A program made the position numbers and the translations under genes. Positions 17,103-26,093 of a stretch of DNA of 47,251 nt are shown piece by piece (position 1 is the stretch's first letter; each line of letters opens with the position of its first letter). The notes beneath the pieces are model-generated. The model was given only the letters and a program-made list of their open reading frames with translations, was not told the DNA's origin and did not search any database. Location: contig JAIBFA010000091.1 in assembly GCA_019459325.1 (NCBI GenBank), positions 1 through 47,251 of the forward strand. The letters are read 5' to 3'. Source of the stretch: Thiobacillus sp. Its GTDB lineage: Bacteria > Pseudomonadota > Gammaproteobacteria > Burkholderiales > Thiobacillaceae.

Positions 17103-17992
17103 ATGAATGTCAAACCCCATGTCTCTCTGGTGATGTGCACGCGAAACCGGGCTGCATCCCTTCCCCAATGCTTGCAGGCGCTAGGCCGACTGAGAGCGGA
17201 TATTCCCTTTGAGCTGGTGCTGGTTGACAATGGTTCTTCAGACGGCACCGCAAAAATCCTTGGCGAATTTGCGAATCAACAAAAAACGCAGGTCGTGTTC
17301 GTGTCTGAACCCCGTGCGGGTGTCTCACGGGCGCGCAATGCGGAATCGATGCCGCTACGGGCGATTTAATCGCTTTCACGGATGATGATTGCTATCCTGC
17401 AGAAGATTTTATTGAAGCCGTCACTCAGTGTTTTCAGGATGCGGGCGTGGGTTTCGTGGGAGGGCGAATATTGCTGTTTGATCCGGCTGACCTTCCCATC
17501 ACGATTCAACCCTTGAATCAGGCTGTCGCGTTATCTGCGGGGACTTACATGCAGCCGGGCCTGATACATGGTGCCAATTTTGCATTCCGCCGCGAAGTGC
17601 TGGATCGCATCGGGGGCTTTGATCCGCAGCTCGGTGCTGGCACGCGCCTCATGGGTGCGGAAGATGCCGATATCCTGCAACGCGCCTTGTCTGCGGGATT
17701 CCGTGGCCTGTACAGCCCGGCCCCTTTGGTTCTCCATCATCACAGGCGACAAATTGCAGAAGATGAGCGGCGCATTCTTCGCGCCTATTCGATTTCCAGG
17801 GGTGCCTATTTTCTGAAAGGACTGATGTGCCGTGAGACCAGGCGTCTGTATTACTGGCCGGTTTTCAGGCGATTTTCTGGGCACATTGCTCATTGCCGGC
17901 TCAGGACACTTTTGCATGAATGCATAGGCGCCGCAGCGTACTGGCGTTTACGTCGACAAGCACAGCTTGGTCATGAAAATTCGGTTATTTGA
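17103..17992 (+). pseudogene. Glycosyltransferase family 2 broken by a one-base frameshift
   Basis: ATG 17103 begins MNVKPHVSLVMCTRNRAASL, a GT2 start, and the frame runs to a stop at 17369. The rest of the enzyme (AFTDDDCYPAEDF, GANFAFRREVLDRIGGF, GAEDADILQRAL) continues in another frame to 17992. Adding one G in the GG pair near 17342-17343 joins the two parts into ARNAGIDAATGDLIAFTDDD and gives a 296-aa complete GT2. The break is therefore a single-base deletion, either real or a sequencing error in the assembly. It is the only plus-strand gene of the polysaccharide region and resembles the GT2 at 1-994. Confidence 0.85.
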
Positions 17993-18321
17993 CCGTGTTG
18001 TTGTGACAGGCAGCAGGACGAAGTGAGAGGAAAGCCATGGGCATTGCCGCCCACCAGCGATTTCACCCTGTGAGAGGGTCGCCCACCCTTTCGCTGGCGT
18101 CCCCGGCACATTGCTGCGATTGTAGGTGGCTGTGACACTGCCTATTTTGGATGTGTCGGCCGAGTATTTGAACACGAGTATTTGAACATAGGCATTCAAA
18201 TCTAAGATTGGTTATCCGGGTTACTGGCCTCACATAACTAGTAAGTTGATGGCAGGGCAGGCTGGGATGCGAGGCGGCTTTGGTTACAATCTGCCCATAA
18301 GTCCATTCCCACGGTTATCCC
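17993..18321. other. Gene-free gap between the polysaccharide region and aroB
   Basis: No convincing gene. A 14-bp unit, CGAGTATTTGAACA, is present twice in perfect tandem (18161-18188). TTTGAA at 18181-18186 pairs with TTCAAA at 18195-18200. Near the right end TACAAT (18285-18290) with CTGGGA 17 bp upstream is a weak sigma-70 candidate for aroB. Confidence 0.45.
18161..18188. repeat. Two-copy perfect 14-bp tandem repeat
   Basis: CGAGTATTTGAACA occurs at 18161-18174 and again at 18175-18188, with no mismatch. A partial inverted copy (TTCAAA) follows at 18195-18200. It lies in non-coding DNA beside the end of the frameshifted glycosyltransferase. It could arise by slippage or serve as a binding site. 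Confidence 0.7.
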
Positions 18322-19401
18322 ATGCAAACCCTCACCGTCGATCTCGGCGATCGTTCCTACCCCATCCACATCGGGGCCGGCCTTTTGGGTCAGGCCGATC
18401 TAATCCTGCCGCATCTGGCACAGAAGCGCGTGATGGTGGTGACCAATACCACGGTGGCGCCGCTGTATCTGGCGCAGCTGACGACGACGCTGGAAGCGGC
18501 CGGGGTGACGGTGGCGCAGGTGGTGCTGCCGGACGGCGAGGCCTACAAGACCTGGGAAACGCTGAACCTCATTTTCGACGCGCTCTTGACCGACCGCGCC
18601 GAGCGCAAGACCACCCTCATTGCACTCGGTGGCGGCGTGATCGGCGACATGACCGGGTTTGCGGCGGCGAGTTACCAGCGCGGGGTGCCCTTCATCCAGA
18701 TCCCCACCACGCTGCTGTCGCAGGTTGATTCGTCGGTGGGCGGCAAGACCGGGATCAACCATCCGCTCGGCAAGAACATGATAGGCGCGTTCTATCAGCC
18801 GAAGGTGGTGCTGGCCGATACCGACACGCTGAAGACGCTGCCGGCGCGCGAGCTGTCGGCGGGGCTGGCCGAGGTGATCAAGTACGGGCTGATCTGGGAC
18901 GCAGACTTTCTTGCTTGGCTGGAAGCCAACATGGACAGGCTGCGCGCGCTCGACCCGGCGGCGATCACGCATGCGATCTACCGCTCGTGCGAAATCAAGG
19001 CGCAGGTGGTGGGGCAGGACGAGCGCGAAGGCGGCATCCGCGCCATCCTCAATCTGGGCCACACCTTCGGCCATGCGATCGAAACCGGCATGGGCTACGG
19101 CACCTGGCTGCACGGCGAGGCGGTGGCGGCCGGCATGGTGATGGCGGTGCAGACGTCGCAGCGCATGGGCTGGCTCACTGAGGCGGACGTGGCGCGCACC
19201 CGCGCGCTGATCCGTGCCGCCGGGCTGCCGGACGTGGCGCCCGACCTGGGTGTGGACCGTTATCTGGAATACATGGGCCACGACAAGAAGGTCGAGGGCG
19301 GAAAAATGCGCTTCGTGCTGCTGAAAAAGCTGGGCGAGGCGGTGATCACCGGCGACGTGCCGACCGATGTGCTGACCGGCGTGCTCACCGCGCCGCACTG
19401 A
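18322..19401 (+). CDS. aroB: 3-dehydroquinate synthase
   Basis: AroB converts DAHP to 3-dehydroquinate in the shikimate pathway, using NAD and a divalent metal in the cytosol. The 359-aa length is standard. Motifs are all present: [20 protein letters not shown] for NAD binding, [11 protein letters not shown], the metal glutamate in GLAEVIKYG, and metal histidines in [11 protein letters not shown] and [11 protein letters not shown]. The usual partner aroK is not beside it; the neighbour upstream is the polysaccharide region. dgt follows after 10 nt and is very likely co-transcribed. Confidence 0.98.
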   Translation: MQTLTVDLGDRSYPIHIGAGLLGQADLILPHLAQKRVMVVTNTTVAPLYLAQLTTTLEAAGVTVAQVVLPDGEAYKTWETLNLIFDALLTDRAERKTTLIALGGGVIGDMTGFAAASYQRGVPFIQIPTTLLSQVDSSVGGKTGINHPLGKNMIGAFYQPKVVLADTDTLKTLPARELSAGLAEVIKYGLIWDADFLAWLEANMDRLRALDPAAITHAIYRSCEIKAQVVGQDEREGGIRAILNLGHTFGHAIETGMGYGTWLHGEAVAAGMVMAVQTSQRMGWLTEADVARTRALIRAAGLPDVAPDLGVDRYLEYMGHDKKVEGGKMRFVLLKKLGEAVITGDVPTDVLTGVLTAPH

Positions 19402-19411
19402 AGGAGACTTG

Positions 19412-20542
19412 ATGGAACCGTCGTTCGCATCCTACGCAGCGCATTCCAGTCAAACCCGTGGGCGGCGGCATGCCGAACCTTCCGCCGCGCCGCGCTCCGA
19501 ATTCCAGCGCGACCGCGACCGCATCATCCATTCCACCGCGTTCCGGCGGCTGGAATACAAGACGCAGGTGTTCGTCAACCACGAAGGCGACCTGTTCCGC
19601 ACCCGCCTCACCCACAGCCTGGAAGTGGCGCAGATCGGCCGCACCATTGCGCGCTTATTGGGCCTGAACGAGGATCTGGTGGAAGCGGTGGCGCTGGCGC
19701 ACGACCTCGGTCACACCCCGTTCGGCCACGCCGGGCAGGATGCACTCAACGCCTGCATGCGCGAGCACGGCGGCTTCGAGCACAACCTGCAGTCGCTGCG
19801 CGTGGTGGACCTGCTGGAAGAGCGCTACGCCGAATTCGACGGGCTCAACCTCACTTTCGAGGCGCGCGAGGGCATCCTCAAGCACTGCTCGCTCGGCAAT
19901 GCCGAAAAGCTCGGCGACATCGGCGCGCGCTTCCTCAACAAGCAGCAGCCTTCGCTTGAGGCGCAGATCGCCAACCTGGCGGACGAGATTGCCTACAACA
20001 ATCACGATGTCGACGACGGCCTGCGTTCCGGCCTGATCACGCTGGAGCAGCTGATGGAAGTGCAGCTGTTCGCGCGCCACCAGGGCGAGGTGCGCAGCCT
20101 GTATCCTGCATTGAGCGGCCGTCGCGTGGTGACCGAGACCGTGCGCCGCATGATCAATACGCTGATCCTCGACCTGGTCAACACGACGCGGATCAACGTT
20201 GAAAACAGTGGCGTGCAGACCCTGGACGAAGTTCGCGCCGCCCCGCCATTGGCGGCTTTCAGCCCCGCGCTGCTGGACGAGCACCGCGAGTTGAAGCGTT
20301 TTCTGCACCGCCACCTGTATCGCCATTACAAGGTGGCGCGCATGAGCGCCAAGGCCAGCCGCATCATCACCGATCTCTATACCGCGTTCACCGGGGATGC
20401 CCGCCTGTTGCCGCCCGAGCACCAGGCGCGCGAATCGCTGGAAGGCGCGCGCGCGGTGGCCGACTACATCGCCGGCATGACCGACCGCTACGCCATGCGC
20501 GAGCACCGGCGGATTTTTGCGGTGGAAGAGATCTACGGCTAA
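19412..20542 (+). CDS. dgt: Deoxyguanosinetriphosphate triphosphohydrolase-like protein
   Basis: A 376-aa HD-domain protein of the type 2 dGTPase-like group, which hydrolyses dNTPs to nucleoside and triphosphate. The metal-binding residues are visible: the histidine in [13 protein letters not shown], the HD pair in [16 protein letters not shown] and a later aspartate in [15 protein letters not shown]. The frame could start with TTG 19409. ATG 19412 is preferred because AAGGAG (19401-19406) stands 5 nt before it. The AAGGAG overlaps the last base of the aroB stop, so the two genes form an operon, an arrangement common in betaproteobacteria. Confidence 0.95.
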   Translation: MEPSFASYAAHSSQTRGRRHAEPSAAPRSEFQRDRDRIIHSTAFRRLEYKTQVFVNHEGDLFRTRLTHSLEVAQIGRTIARLLGLNEDLVEAVALAHDLGHTPFGHAGQDALNACMREHGGFEHNLQSLRVVDLLEERYAEFDGLNLTFEAREGILKHCSLGNAEKLGDIGARFLNKQQPSLEAQIANLADEIAYNNHDVDDGLRSGLITLEQLMEVQLFARHQGEVRSLYPALSGRRVVTETVRRMINTLILDLVNTTRINVENSGVQTLDEVRAAPPLAAFSPALLDEHRELKRFLHRHLYRHYKVARMSAKASRIITDLYTAFTGDARLLPPEHQARESLEGARAVADYIAGMTDRYAMREHRRIFAVEEIYG

Positions 20543-20617
20543 GGCGTTCACCGCCGGCCCGGGGCGCAGCCCTACATTCTGTAAGCATTTTGTGGACGAT
20601 CCGTTGCAGGCGCAGCG

Positions 20618-20637
20618 GGGGTGAATTTGCGCACCCC
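20618..20637. repeat. Inverted repeat GGGGTG-N8-CACCCC
   Basis: A perfect 6-bp dyad in the gap between dgt and the rhodanese gene, about 35 bp upstream of the sigma-54 site. It could be an activator site or a weak hairpin downstream of dgt. Confidence 0.4.
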
Positions 20638-20670
20638 ACGCCAGGCCTTGCTATTGGGCGTTTTCGATCG

Positions 20671-20687
20671 CTGGCACGCTTGCTGCA
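20671..20687 (+). promoter_or_regulatory. Candidate sigma-54 (-24/-12) promoter of the rhodanese gene
   Basis: The site reads CTGGCACG-CTTG-CTGCA. The -24 block is a perfect TGGCACG. The -12 block is CTGC instead of TTGC, and the GG-N10-GC spacing is exact. Transcription would start near 20698, with a leader of about 28 nt and an AGGAGA Shine-Dalgarno sequence at 20715-20720. Read by eye; RpoN dependence is inferred. Confidence 0.6.
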
Positions 20688-20725
20688 AAAGCAGGCTCAT
20701 CTGCATTCCAGCCCAGGAGAAATGG

Positions 20726-21601
20726 ATGAGCGTACTGATCGAACCCGCCGAGCTTCAAACCGCGATGGCAAGCGAGCCCATGGTCGTGATCGATACCCGC
20801 GACCCCAGCGTGTATGCCAAGGGCCACCTGCCCGGCGCGGTGAACCTGCGCGAGATCTTCACCTATCTTGCGACCTCCGATCCGGACGGGCTGGAAGGCC
20901 TGAAGGAAAAATTCGCCGAGGCGTTCGGCGCGGCCGGCCTGTCGGGCAAGGAAACCGCAGTGCTCTACGAGGACGCCATGAATACCGGATTCGGCCAGTC
21001 GTGCCGCGGCTACTTCATACTCAGCTATCTCGGCTACCCGAAGATCAAGGTGCTGCATGGCGGCTTTCAGGCCTGGCGGGCGGCGGGCCTGCCGACCAGC
21101 ACCGAAACGGTGGCGCCGGTGCCGGCGACCTTCCCGACGCACACCGCGGCCAACGTGATGGTGGACAAGGACACGATGCTCGCGGTGGTGAAGTCCGGCA
21201 GCGCGACGCTGCTCGACGTGCGCGACGTCGACGAATGGATCGGTGTGAGCTCGTCGCCCTACGGTCCGGATTTCTGCCCGCGCAAAGGCCGCATTCCCAG
21301 CGCGCGCTGGATCGAGTGGTACCGCCTGATGAAGCCGGGCGCCGACGGCCCGGTGTTCAAGGCGAAGGACGAGGTGCTGGCCGAGTGCCTGACGGCCGGC
21401 ATCACGCCGGAGACGCCGGTGATTGTCTACTGCTTCAAGGGCGCGCGCGCCTCCAACACCTTCCTTATCCTCAAGGAAGCCGGCATCAAGAACGTGAGGA
21501 TCTACTTCGGTTCGTGGAACGAGTGGTCACGCGATCCGGCGCTGCCGATCGAGGAGGGCTTCCCGCAGAGGGTCGGGGCGGCGTACGCCGAGGCCGCCTG
21601 A
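20726..21601 (+). CDS. Tandem-rhodanese sulfurtransferase
   Basis: The 291-aa protein has two rhodanese domains. The second holds the active-site cysteine in VYCFKGARASN (CxxGxRAx loop), near residue 239. In the first, the matching position reads VLYEDAMNTGFGQ and lacks the cysteine, as is usual for an inactive N-terminal half. The expected reaction is sulfur transfer from thiosulfate or a persulfide carrier to an acceptor such as cyanide or a thiol, in the cytoplasm (no signal peptide). The frame is open further upstream; ATG 20726 is chosen because AGGAGA sits 6 nt before it. Its stop overlaps the next start by one base (TGATG). Confidence 0.92.
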   Translation: MSVLIEPAELQTAMASEPMVVIDTRDPSVYAKGHLPGAVNLREIFTYLATSDPDGLEGLKEKFAEAFGAAGLSGKETAVLYEDAMNTGFGQSCRGYFILSYLGYPKIKVLHGGFQAWRAAGLPTSTETVAPVPATFPTHTAANVMVDKDTMLAVVKSGSATLLDVRDVDEWIGVSSSPYGPDFCPRKGRIPSARWIEWYRLMKPGADGPVFKAKDEVLAECLTAGITPETPVIVYCFKGARASNTFLILKEAGIKNVRIYFGSWNEWSRDPALPIEEGFPQRVGAAYAEAA

Positions 21602-22053
21602 TGGATCTGCTCGCAGCCGGTCTGCTCGCCCTGCACCTGCTTGCCGCAGTGGCTTGGGTGGGCGGCATCTTCTTTGCCTATATGGCGCTGCGGCCGGCGA
21701 GCATGCTGCTCGAGGCGCCGCTGCGCCTGAATCTTTGGGCGGCGGCGTTCGGCCGCTTCTTTCCTTGGGTGTGGGGCTTCATCGCCGTGCTGCTCGTCAG
21801 CGGACATATGCTGATGAGCCAGGCGCCGCCACGCGCCAGCCTGCTGGCCATGGCCGCGATCGGCTGGGCGATGAGTCTGTTGTTCGCCTATCTGTACTTT
21901 GCCTTGTTCGCGTCGCTCAAGCGTGCGGTGACGGCATCCGACACGCCCGCCGCGGCGCAGGCGATGACGCGCATCCGCCCGGTGATGGCGACCAATCTCG
22001 CATTCGGGCTCGCGGCGTCGGCGCTCGGCGCGCTGCACCCGATCCTCGGCTGA
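21601..22053 (+). CDS. Small CopD-like integral membrane protein
   Basis: A 150-aa protein with four hydrophobic helices. The first contains ALHLLAAVAWVGGIFFAY, similar to the H-x-W-GG region of the CopD domain (PF05425) and of related cytochrome-b561-like small proteins. CopD proteins are linked to copper uptake or copper resistance. The conserved histidine and tryptophan in helix one are seen, but a metal role here is only inference. It is coupled to the rhodanese gene by a one-base stop/start overlap, so it shares that gene's sigma-54-type promoter. Confidence 0.75.
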   Translation: MDLLAAGLLALHLLAAVAWVGGIFFAYMALRPASMLLEAPLRLNLWAAAFGRFFPWVWGFIAVLLVSGHMLMSQAPPRASLLAMAAIGWAMSLLFAYLYFALFASLKRAVTASDTPAAAQAMTRIRPVMATNLAFGLAASALGALHPILG

Positions 22054-22054
22054 T

Positions 22055-22744
22055 TTAGCCGCCCGGCGGCAGCGTGCGCGCCACCACCCAGCAGCTTACC
22101 TCGCGTGCGCCGGCCTGCTTCAGCGTCGCGGCCAGTTCGTCCAGGCTGGTGCCGGTCGTCATCACGTCGTCGATGAGCGCGATGCGCTGCCCCTGAACGT
22201 CGCCTGAACAATCGAATGCGCCACGCACATTGCGGCGCCGTGCGTCGTGCTTCAATCCCATTTGCGGCGGGGTATCGCGGATGCGCCGTGCGTTGTGGAT
22301 ATCGAGCGGGAGTACCAGCCGTTTTGCCACGGTGCGTGCGATTTCGGTGGCGTGGTTGAAGCCCCGTTCGCGGATGCGGGCCGCATGCAGGGGCATGGCC
22401 ATCAGGCGGTCGGGACGGGGGGCGGAGGCCACGGCCTCGGCCAGGCATTCGCCCAGCGCCGGCGCGATGGCGAGCTGGCCGTGATACTTCAGGCGCGGGA
22501 TCATCCGGTCGAGCGGAAACGCGTAAGCCAGTGCGGCATGGGTGCGGTCGAATGCCGGCGGGTGCTTGACGCAGGCACCGCACACCTGGCCATCGGGGGT
22601 GGGGGTGGCGCACCGCGGGCAGTGCGGCTGGCGGTGCCAAGGGAGGTCGGCCAGGCAACCGCGGCACAGCGAACGGGTCGAGCGGGCGCTGCACAGCAGG
22701 CAGGCGGGCGGAAAAAACCGATTAAAGATTGAGCGGATGTTCAA
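22055..22744 (-). CDS. comF: ComF family amidophosphoribosyltransferase-like protein
   Basis: The protein begins with paired cysteines forming a zinc finger (CLLC, CRGC, CPRC and CGAC between about residues 12 and 56). It ends with a phosphoribosyltransferase motif, RIALIDDVMTTGTSLDEL. ComF/GntX proteins take part in DNA uptake or DNA use; the biochemical reaction is unclear. No ATG lies at a sensible place. TTG 22744 gives 229 aa and fits the family start, while a longer frame would enter the divergent gene. The 3' end is one base from the CopD-like gene, convergent with it. Confidence 0.82.
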   Translation of the reverse strand: MNIRSIFNRFFPPACLLCSARSTRSLCRGCLADLPWHRQPHCPRCATPTPDGQVCGACVKHPPAFDRTHAALAYAFPLDRMIPRLKYHGQLAIAPALGECLAEAVASAPRPDRLMAMPLHAARIRERGFNHATEIARTVAKRLVLPLDIHNARRIRDTPPQMGLKHDARRRNVRGAFDCSGDVQGQRIALIDDVMTTGTSLDELAATLKQAGAREVSCWVVARTLPPGG

Positions 22745-22762
22745 CTTGAGGGCCGCCTGAAT

Positions 22763-22791
22763 TTGACAGCAAGCTCGTCGCCCCCGAAAAT
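22763..22791 (+). promoter_or_regulatory. Possible sigma-70 promoter of the biotin operon
   Basis: A perfect -35 TTGACA (22763-22768), a 17-bp spacer, then GAAAAT (22786-22791), a poor -10. The ATG follows 7 nt after the -10, which would leave almost no leader. Weak candidate. Confidence 0.3.
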
Positions 22792-22798
22792 CCGGGCC

Positions 22799-23257
22799 AT
22801 GAAAGCCAAACGCGTCATTTCCGCCTCCTCCTCCCGCTTTGCCGCCCAACTGTTCAACATCCTGACCGTGGTGGCGTTGATGCTATCGCTGACCGCGCTG
22901 CTGCTCGGCAAGCTGCTGGCCAGCCAGAAGGTCGGGTTTCTGCCCTTCGTGCTGTCCTTGCCGCCGGTGATGATCTGGCTGGGCGCCTCGATTTTCGTCT
23001 ATGCCAGCATCGCCCACCATCCCAATACGCGCGCCGCGCATTACAACAAGTGGGCAGGCTACCGCTTTTACGGCGTGATGGGCAGCCTGATGGTGATCGG
23101 CCCGGCGATCTACGGCCTGCTTGACGGCTGGCAGGGGCTGATGCTGGTGCTGGGGACGGCGGTATTGATCATCGTGCCGTGGGCGATTTATGACATTTAC
23201 AAGGCCGCGCGTGAGCCGTGGCAGGACATGACCATCGAGGTAGCGATCAATGAATGA
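22799..23257 (+). CDS. Four-helix membrane protein of unknown function
   Basis: A 152-aa protein with about four hydrophobic helices: around [55 protein letters not shown] and [21 protein letters not shown] recognise no named family. ATG 22799 is preferred over an upstream TTG at 22763. The TTGACA at 22763-22768 with GAAAAT 17 bp later may instead be a promoter. Its last bases overlap the bioB start (ATG 23250 before TGA 23257), so it is the first gene of the biotin operon. A link to biotin synthesis is possible but unproven. Confidence 0.75.
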   Translation: MKAKRVISASSSRFAAQLFNILTVVALMLSLTALLLGKLLASQKVGFLPFVLSLPPVMIWLGASIFVYASIAHHPNTRAAHYNKWAGYRFYGVMGSLMVIGPAIYGLLDGWQGLMLVLGTAVLIIVPWAIYDIYKAAREPWQDMTIEVAINE

Positions 23258-24203
23258 CATGACTCAACCTGTTACGCGCCGCTCGGTGGCCGAGATCGAC
23301 GCGCTGTTCGCGCTGCCCTTCGCGGATCTGATGTTCCAGGCGCAGACCGTGCATCGCGCGCACTTCGACCCCAACAAGGTGCAGCTCTCGACCCTGTTGT
23401 CGATCAAGACAGGCGGCTGCTCGGAAGACTGCGGCTATTGCCCGCAATCGGCGCGCTACGACGCCGGCGTCGAGAACCAGGGACTTCTTGATCTGGATGA
23501 CGTGCTGAAGGCCGCCAAGGCCGCCAAGGCCGCCGGCGCCTCGCGCTTCTGCATGGGCGCGGCTTGGCGCGGGCCCAAACAGCGCGACCTCGAGCCGGTG
23601 CTCGACATGGTGCGCGAGGTCAAGGCTCTGGGGCTGGAGACCTGCGCGACGCTCGGCATGCTGAAGGACGGCCAGGCAGAGCAGCTGAAGGAAGCAGGCC
23701 TCGACTACTACAACCACAACCTCGACACCGCGCCCGAGTTCTACGGCGACATCATCACCACCCGCGAGTACCAGGACCGCCTCGACACCCTCGAGCGCGT
23801 CCGCCACGCCGACCTCCACGTATGCTGCGGCGGCATCGTCGGCATGGGCGAATCGCGCACCCAGCGCGCCGGCCTGATCGCGCAGCTGGCTTCGCTCGAC
23901 CCGCAGCCGGAATCGGTGCCGATCAACCTGCTGGTGCAGGTCGAGGGCACGCCGCTCGCCGGCACCGAGGCGCTCGAGCCGCTGGAATTCGTGCGCACCA
24001 TCGCGGTCGCGCGCATCTGCATGCCGCAGAGTTTCGTGCGTCTGTCGGCCGGACGCCAGCAGATGAGCGACGCGGTACAGGCGCTGTGTTTCCTCGCCGG
24101 CGCCAACTCGATCTTCTACGGCGAAAAGCTGCTCACCACCGGCAACCCGGAATGGGAGCGCGATCAGCGCCTGTTCGATTCGCTGGGCCTGATGCCGTTG
24201 TGA
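23250..24203 (+). CDS. bioB: Biotin synthase
   Basis: BioB is a radical SAM enzyme that inserts sulfur into dethiobiotin, the last step of biotin synthesis. The [4Fe-4S]/SAM motif is [14 protein letters not shown] (CxxxCxxC). Later cysteines ([13 protein letters not shown]) and the arginine in [16 protein letters not shown] match ligands of the [2Fe-2S] cluster. The 317-aa length is normal. GAGGT lies about 9 nt before ATG 23250. The start overlaps the preceding membrane-protein gene by 8 nt, and the stop overlaps bioF by 4 nt (GTGA). Confidence 0.98.
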   Translation: MNDMTQPVTRRSVAEIDALFALPFADLMFQAQTVHRAHFDPNKVQLSTLLSIKTGGCSEDCGYCPQSARYDAGVENQGLLDLDDVLKAAKAAKAAGASRFCMGAAWRGPKQRDLEPVLDMVREVKALGLETCATLGMLKDGQAEQLKEAGLDYYNHNLDTAPEFYGDIITTREYQDRLDTLERVRHADLHVCCGGIVGMGESRTQRAGLIAQLASLDPQPESVPINLLVQVEGTPLAGTEALEPLEFVRTIAVARICMPQSFVRLSAGRQQMSDAVQALCFLAGANSIFYGEKLLTTGNPEWERDQRLFDSLGLMPL

Positions 24204-25360
24204 CGCACGCCGCGCTGACCCGCCTGCAGGACGGGCTGGCGGCGCTGAAGGCCGATCATCTCGAACGCCGGCGCCGGCTGCTCGACGGTGCGCAGGGCGC
24301 CCACGTCACGATCGACGGCCAGCGCGTCATTTCCTTCTGCAGCAACGACTATCTTGGGCTTGCCGCCGATCCGGCGCTGGTCGCTGCGGCGCATGCTGCG
24401 CTCGATGCGTGCGGCGTCGGCGCCGGTGCGGCGCATCTCATCACCGGCCATCACCGTTTCCACGATGACTTCGAAGCCGCCTTCGCGCGCTTCATCGGCA
24501 AGCCGGCGGCGCTGCTGTTCTCCACCGGCTATCTGGCGAATCTTGGCGTGCTGACGGCACTGCTTGCCAAAAAAGGCGAAGTGTTCGCCGACAAGCTCAA
24601 CCATGCTTCGCTGGTCGATGCCGCGCAGCTGTCCGGGGCGAGCTTCACCCGCTACCGCCACAACGATCTGGCGCAGCTCGAAGGCCAGCTGGCCGCCAGC
24701 ACGGCGCCGGACAAGCTGATCGTGTCGGATCTGGTGTTCAGCATGGATGGCGACGTCGCGCCGGTCGATGCGCTGCTCGATCTGGCCGAACACTACGACG
24801 CTTGGCTCTACCTCGACGACGCGCATGGTTTCGGCGTGCTGGAAGACGGCCGCGGCGGCATGTCCGAGCGCGCCCGCGCGAGCGACCGCGTGATCTATCT
24901 GGCCACGCTCGGCAAGGCAGCCGGTGTGGCGGGCGCCGCAGTGGCCGCGCATGCCAGCGTGATCGACTGGCTGATCCAGAAGGCGCGCCCCTACATCTAC
25001 ACCACTGCCTCGCCGCCGCTCTTGGCCGCGTGCCTGCTGGAAAGCCTGCGCCTAATCGAGGCGGGCGCAGACCGGCGCGAGCGGCTGAAGCGCCACATCG
25101 CGCAACTGCGCGTAGGCCTGGCTGATCTCAAGCTGGGTGCGTTGATGCCGTCCGACACGCCGATCCAGCCGTTGGTGATTGGCGCGAATGCCGATGCGGT
25201 GAGGCTGTCGCAGGCCTTGTTGCAGCGCGGCCTGCTGGTGCCCGCGATCCGCACGCCGACGGTGCCCGCCGGCACGGCGCGGCTTCGCATCACCCTGTCG
25301 TCGGCGCACAGCCCGGATGATGTCGCGCAACTCGTCGAGGCCCTCCATGCCGTCGCCTAA
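24200..25360 (+). CDS. bioF: 8-amino-7-oxononanoate synthase
   Basis: BioF condenses pimeloyl-ACP with alanine, using PLP. The 386-aa product starts with GTG at 24200, overlapping the bioB stop as GTGA. A longer frame upstream is only a shadow within bioB. Visible motifs: [26 protein letters not shown], the PLP aspartate and histidine in [11 protein letters not shown], and the Schiff-base lysine in [13 protein letters not shown]. The next gene, bioH, begins inside the last 14 bases. It supplies the substrate for BioA, which is not in this window. Confidence 0.97.
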   Translation: MTHAALTRLQDGLAALKADHLERRRRLLDGAQGAHVTIDGQRVISFCSNDYLGLAADPALVAAAHAALDACGVGAGAAHLITGHHRFHDDFEAAFARFIGKPAALLFSTGYLANLGVLTALLAKKGEVFADKLNHASLVDAAQLSGASFTRYRHNDLAQLEGQLAASTAPDKLIVSDLVFSMDGDVAPVDALLDLAEHYDAWLYLDDAHGFGVLEDGRGGMSERARASDRVIYLATLGKAAGVAGAAVAAHASVIDWLIQKARPYIYTTASPPLLAACLLESLRLIEAGADRRERLKRHIAQLRVGLADLKLGALMPSDTPIQPLVIGANADAVRLSQALLQRGLLVPAIRTPTVPAGTARLRITLSSAHSPDDVAQLVEALHAVA

Positions 25361-26093
25361 ACCCGTACTGGCACTGGTGCACGGCTGGGGCATGAATGCC
25401 CGTGTGTTCGACGGGCTGACCGAACTTCTGGCCGCCGATTTCGAGGTGCGCGCCCTCGACCTGCCTGGCCACGGCGGGCGCGATGCGCAGACGGACCACA
25501 CCCTGCAAGGCTGGGCGGACGATCTGGTACACCAGCTTCCGGATGGCGTCACCCTTCTCGGCTGGTCGCTCGGCGGCCAGGTGGCGATGCGCGCCGCGCT
25601 CGACCATCCGCACAAGATCGGGCGCCTGGTGTTGCTGGCGTCGACCCCTAAATTCGTTGCGACAGCAGACTGGAAACCTGGCATGGCAGCTTCCGACCTG
25701 CAGGATTTCGGCGCGGCGCTGCTGGCCGACCCGCAGGCGACCTTGCTACGTTTTCTCAGCCTGCAGACGCGCGGCATGGAGGGGCAGAAAACCCTGCTGC
25801 AGCAATTGCGGCAGACGCTGCTGGCGGCGCCCGCTGCACGCAGCGAGGCGCTAGCGGGCGGACTGGCGATCCTGCGCGACACAGATCTGCGCGCGGAATT
25901 GCCTAGGCTTACGCAGCCGACCCTGGTGCTGCACGGCACGTTCGATACCCTGACACCGCCGGCAGCGGGCGCCTGGGTGGCGGACACGTTGCCCGCCGCT
26001 CAGCACGTCGAATTTGCGCGTGCCGCGCATGCGCCTCACCTGTCGCATGGAAAAGACGTGGCTGCCGCGATCAGGCGCTTTGCCCATGACTGA
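25347..26093 (+). CDS. bioH: Pimeloyl-ACP methyl ester carboxylesterase
   Basis: A 248-aa alpha/beta hydrolase. BioH removes the methyl group from pimeloyl-ACP methyl ester, ending the BioC-BioH route of pimelate synthesis. The catalytic triad is visible: the serine in LLGWSLGGQVA, the aspartate in HGTFDTLTPP, and the histidine in AAHAPHLSH. LVHGWGMNARVF holds the oxyanion-hole HGWG. ATG 25347 (GAGG about 7 nt upstream) is preferred over earlier starts. It overlaps bioF by 14 nt and bioC by 8 nt. Confidence 0.95.
   Translation: MPSPKPVLALVHGWGMNARVFDGLTELLAADFEVRALDLPGHGGRDAQTDHTLQGWADDLVHQLPDGVTLLGWSLGGQVAMRAALDHPHKIGRLVLLASTPKFVATADWKPGMAASDLQDFGAALLADPQATLLRFLSLQTRGMEGQKTLLQQLRQTLLAAPAARSEALAGGLAILRDTDLRAELPRLTQPTLVLHGTFDTLTPPAAGAWVADTLPAAQHVEFARAAHAPHLSHGKDVAAAIRRFAHD

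Noticed and set aside
18126-18141. Sigma-54-like TGGCTGT-N4-CTGC in the aroB upstream gap
   Set aside because: Three mismatches in the -24 block and 180 nt from the gene.
18400-19398. 332-aa antisense frame across aroB
   Set aside because: Arg/His/Gln-rich composition and no motif; aroB motifs are complete on the plus strand.
23564-24199. Long N-terminal extension of bioF through bioB
   Set aside because: Translation of bioB in a wrong frame; bioF starts with GTG 24200 overlapping the bioB stop.
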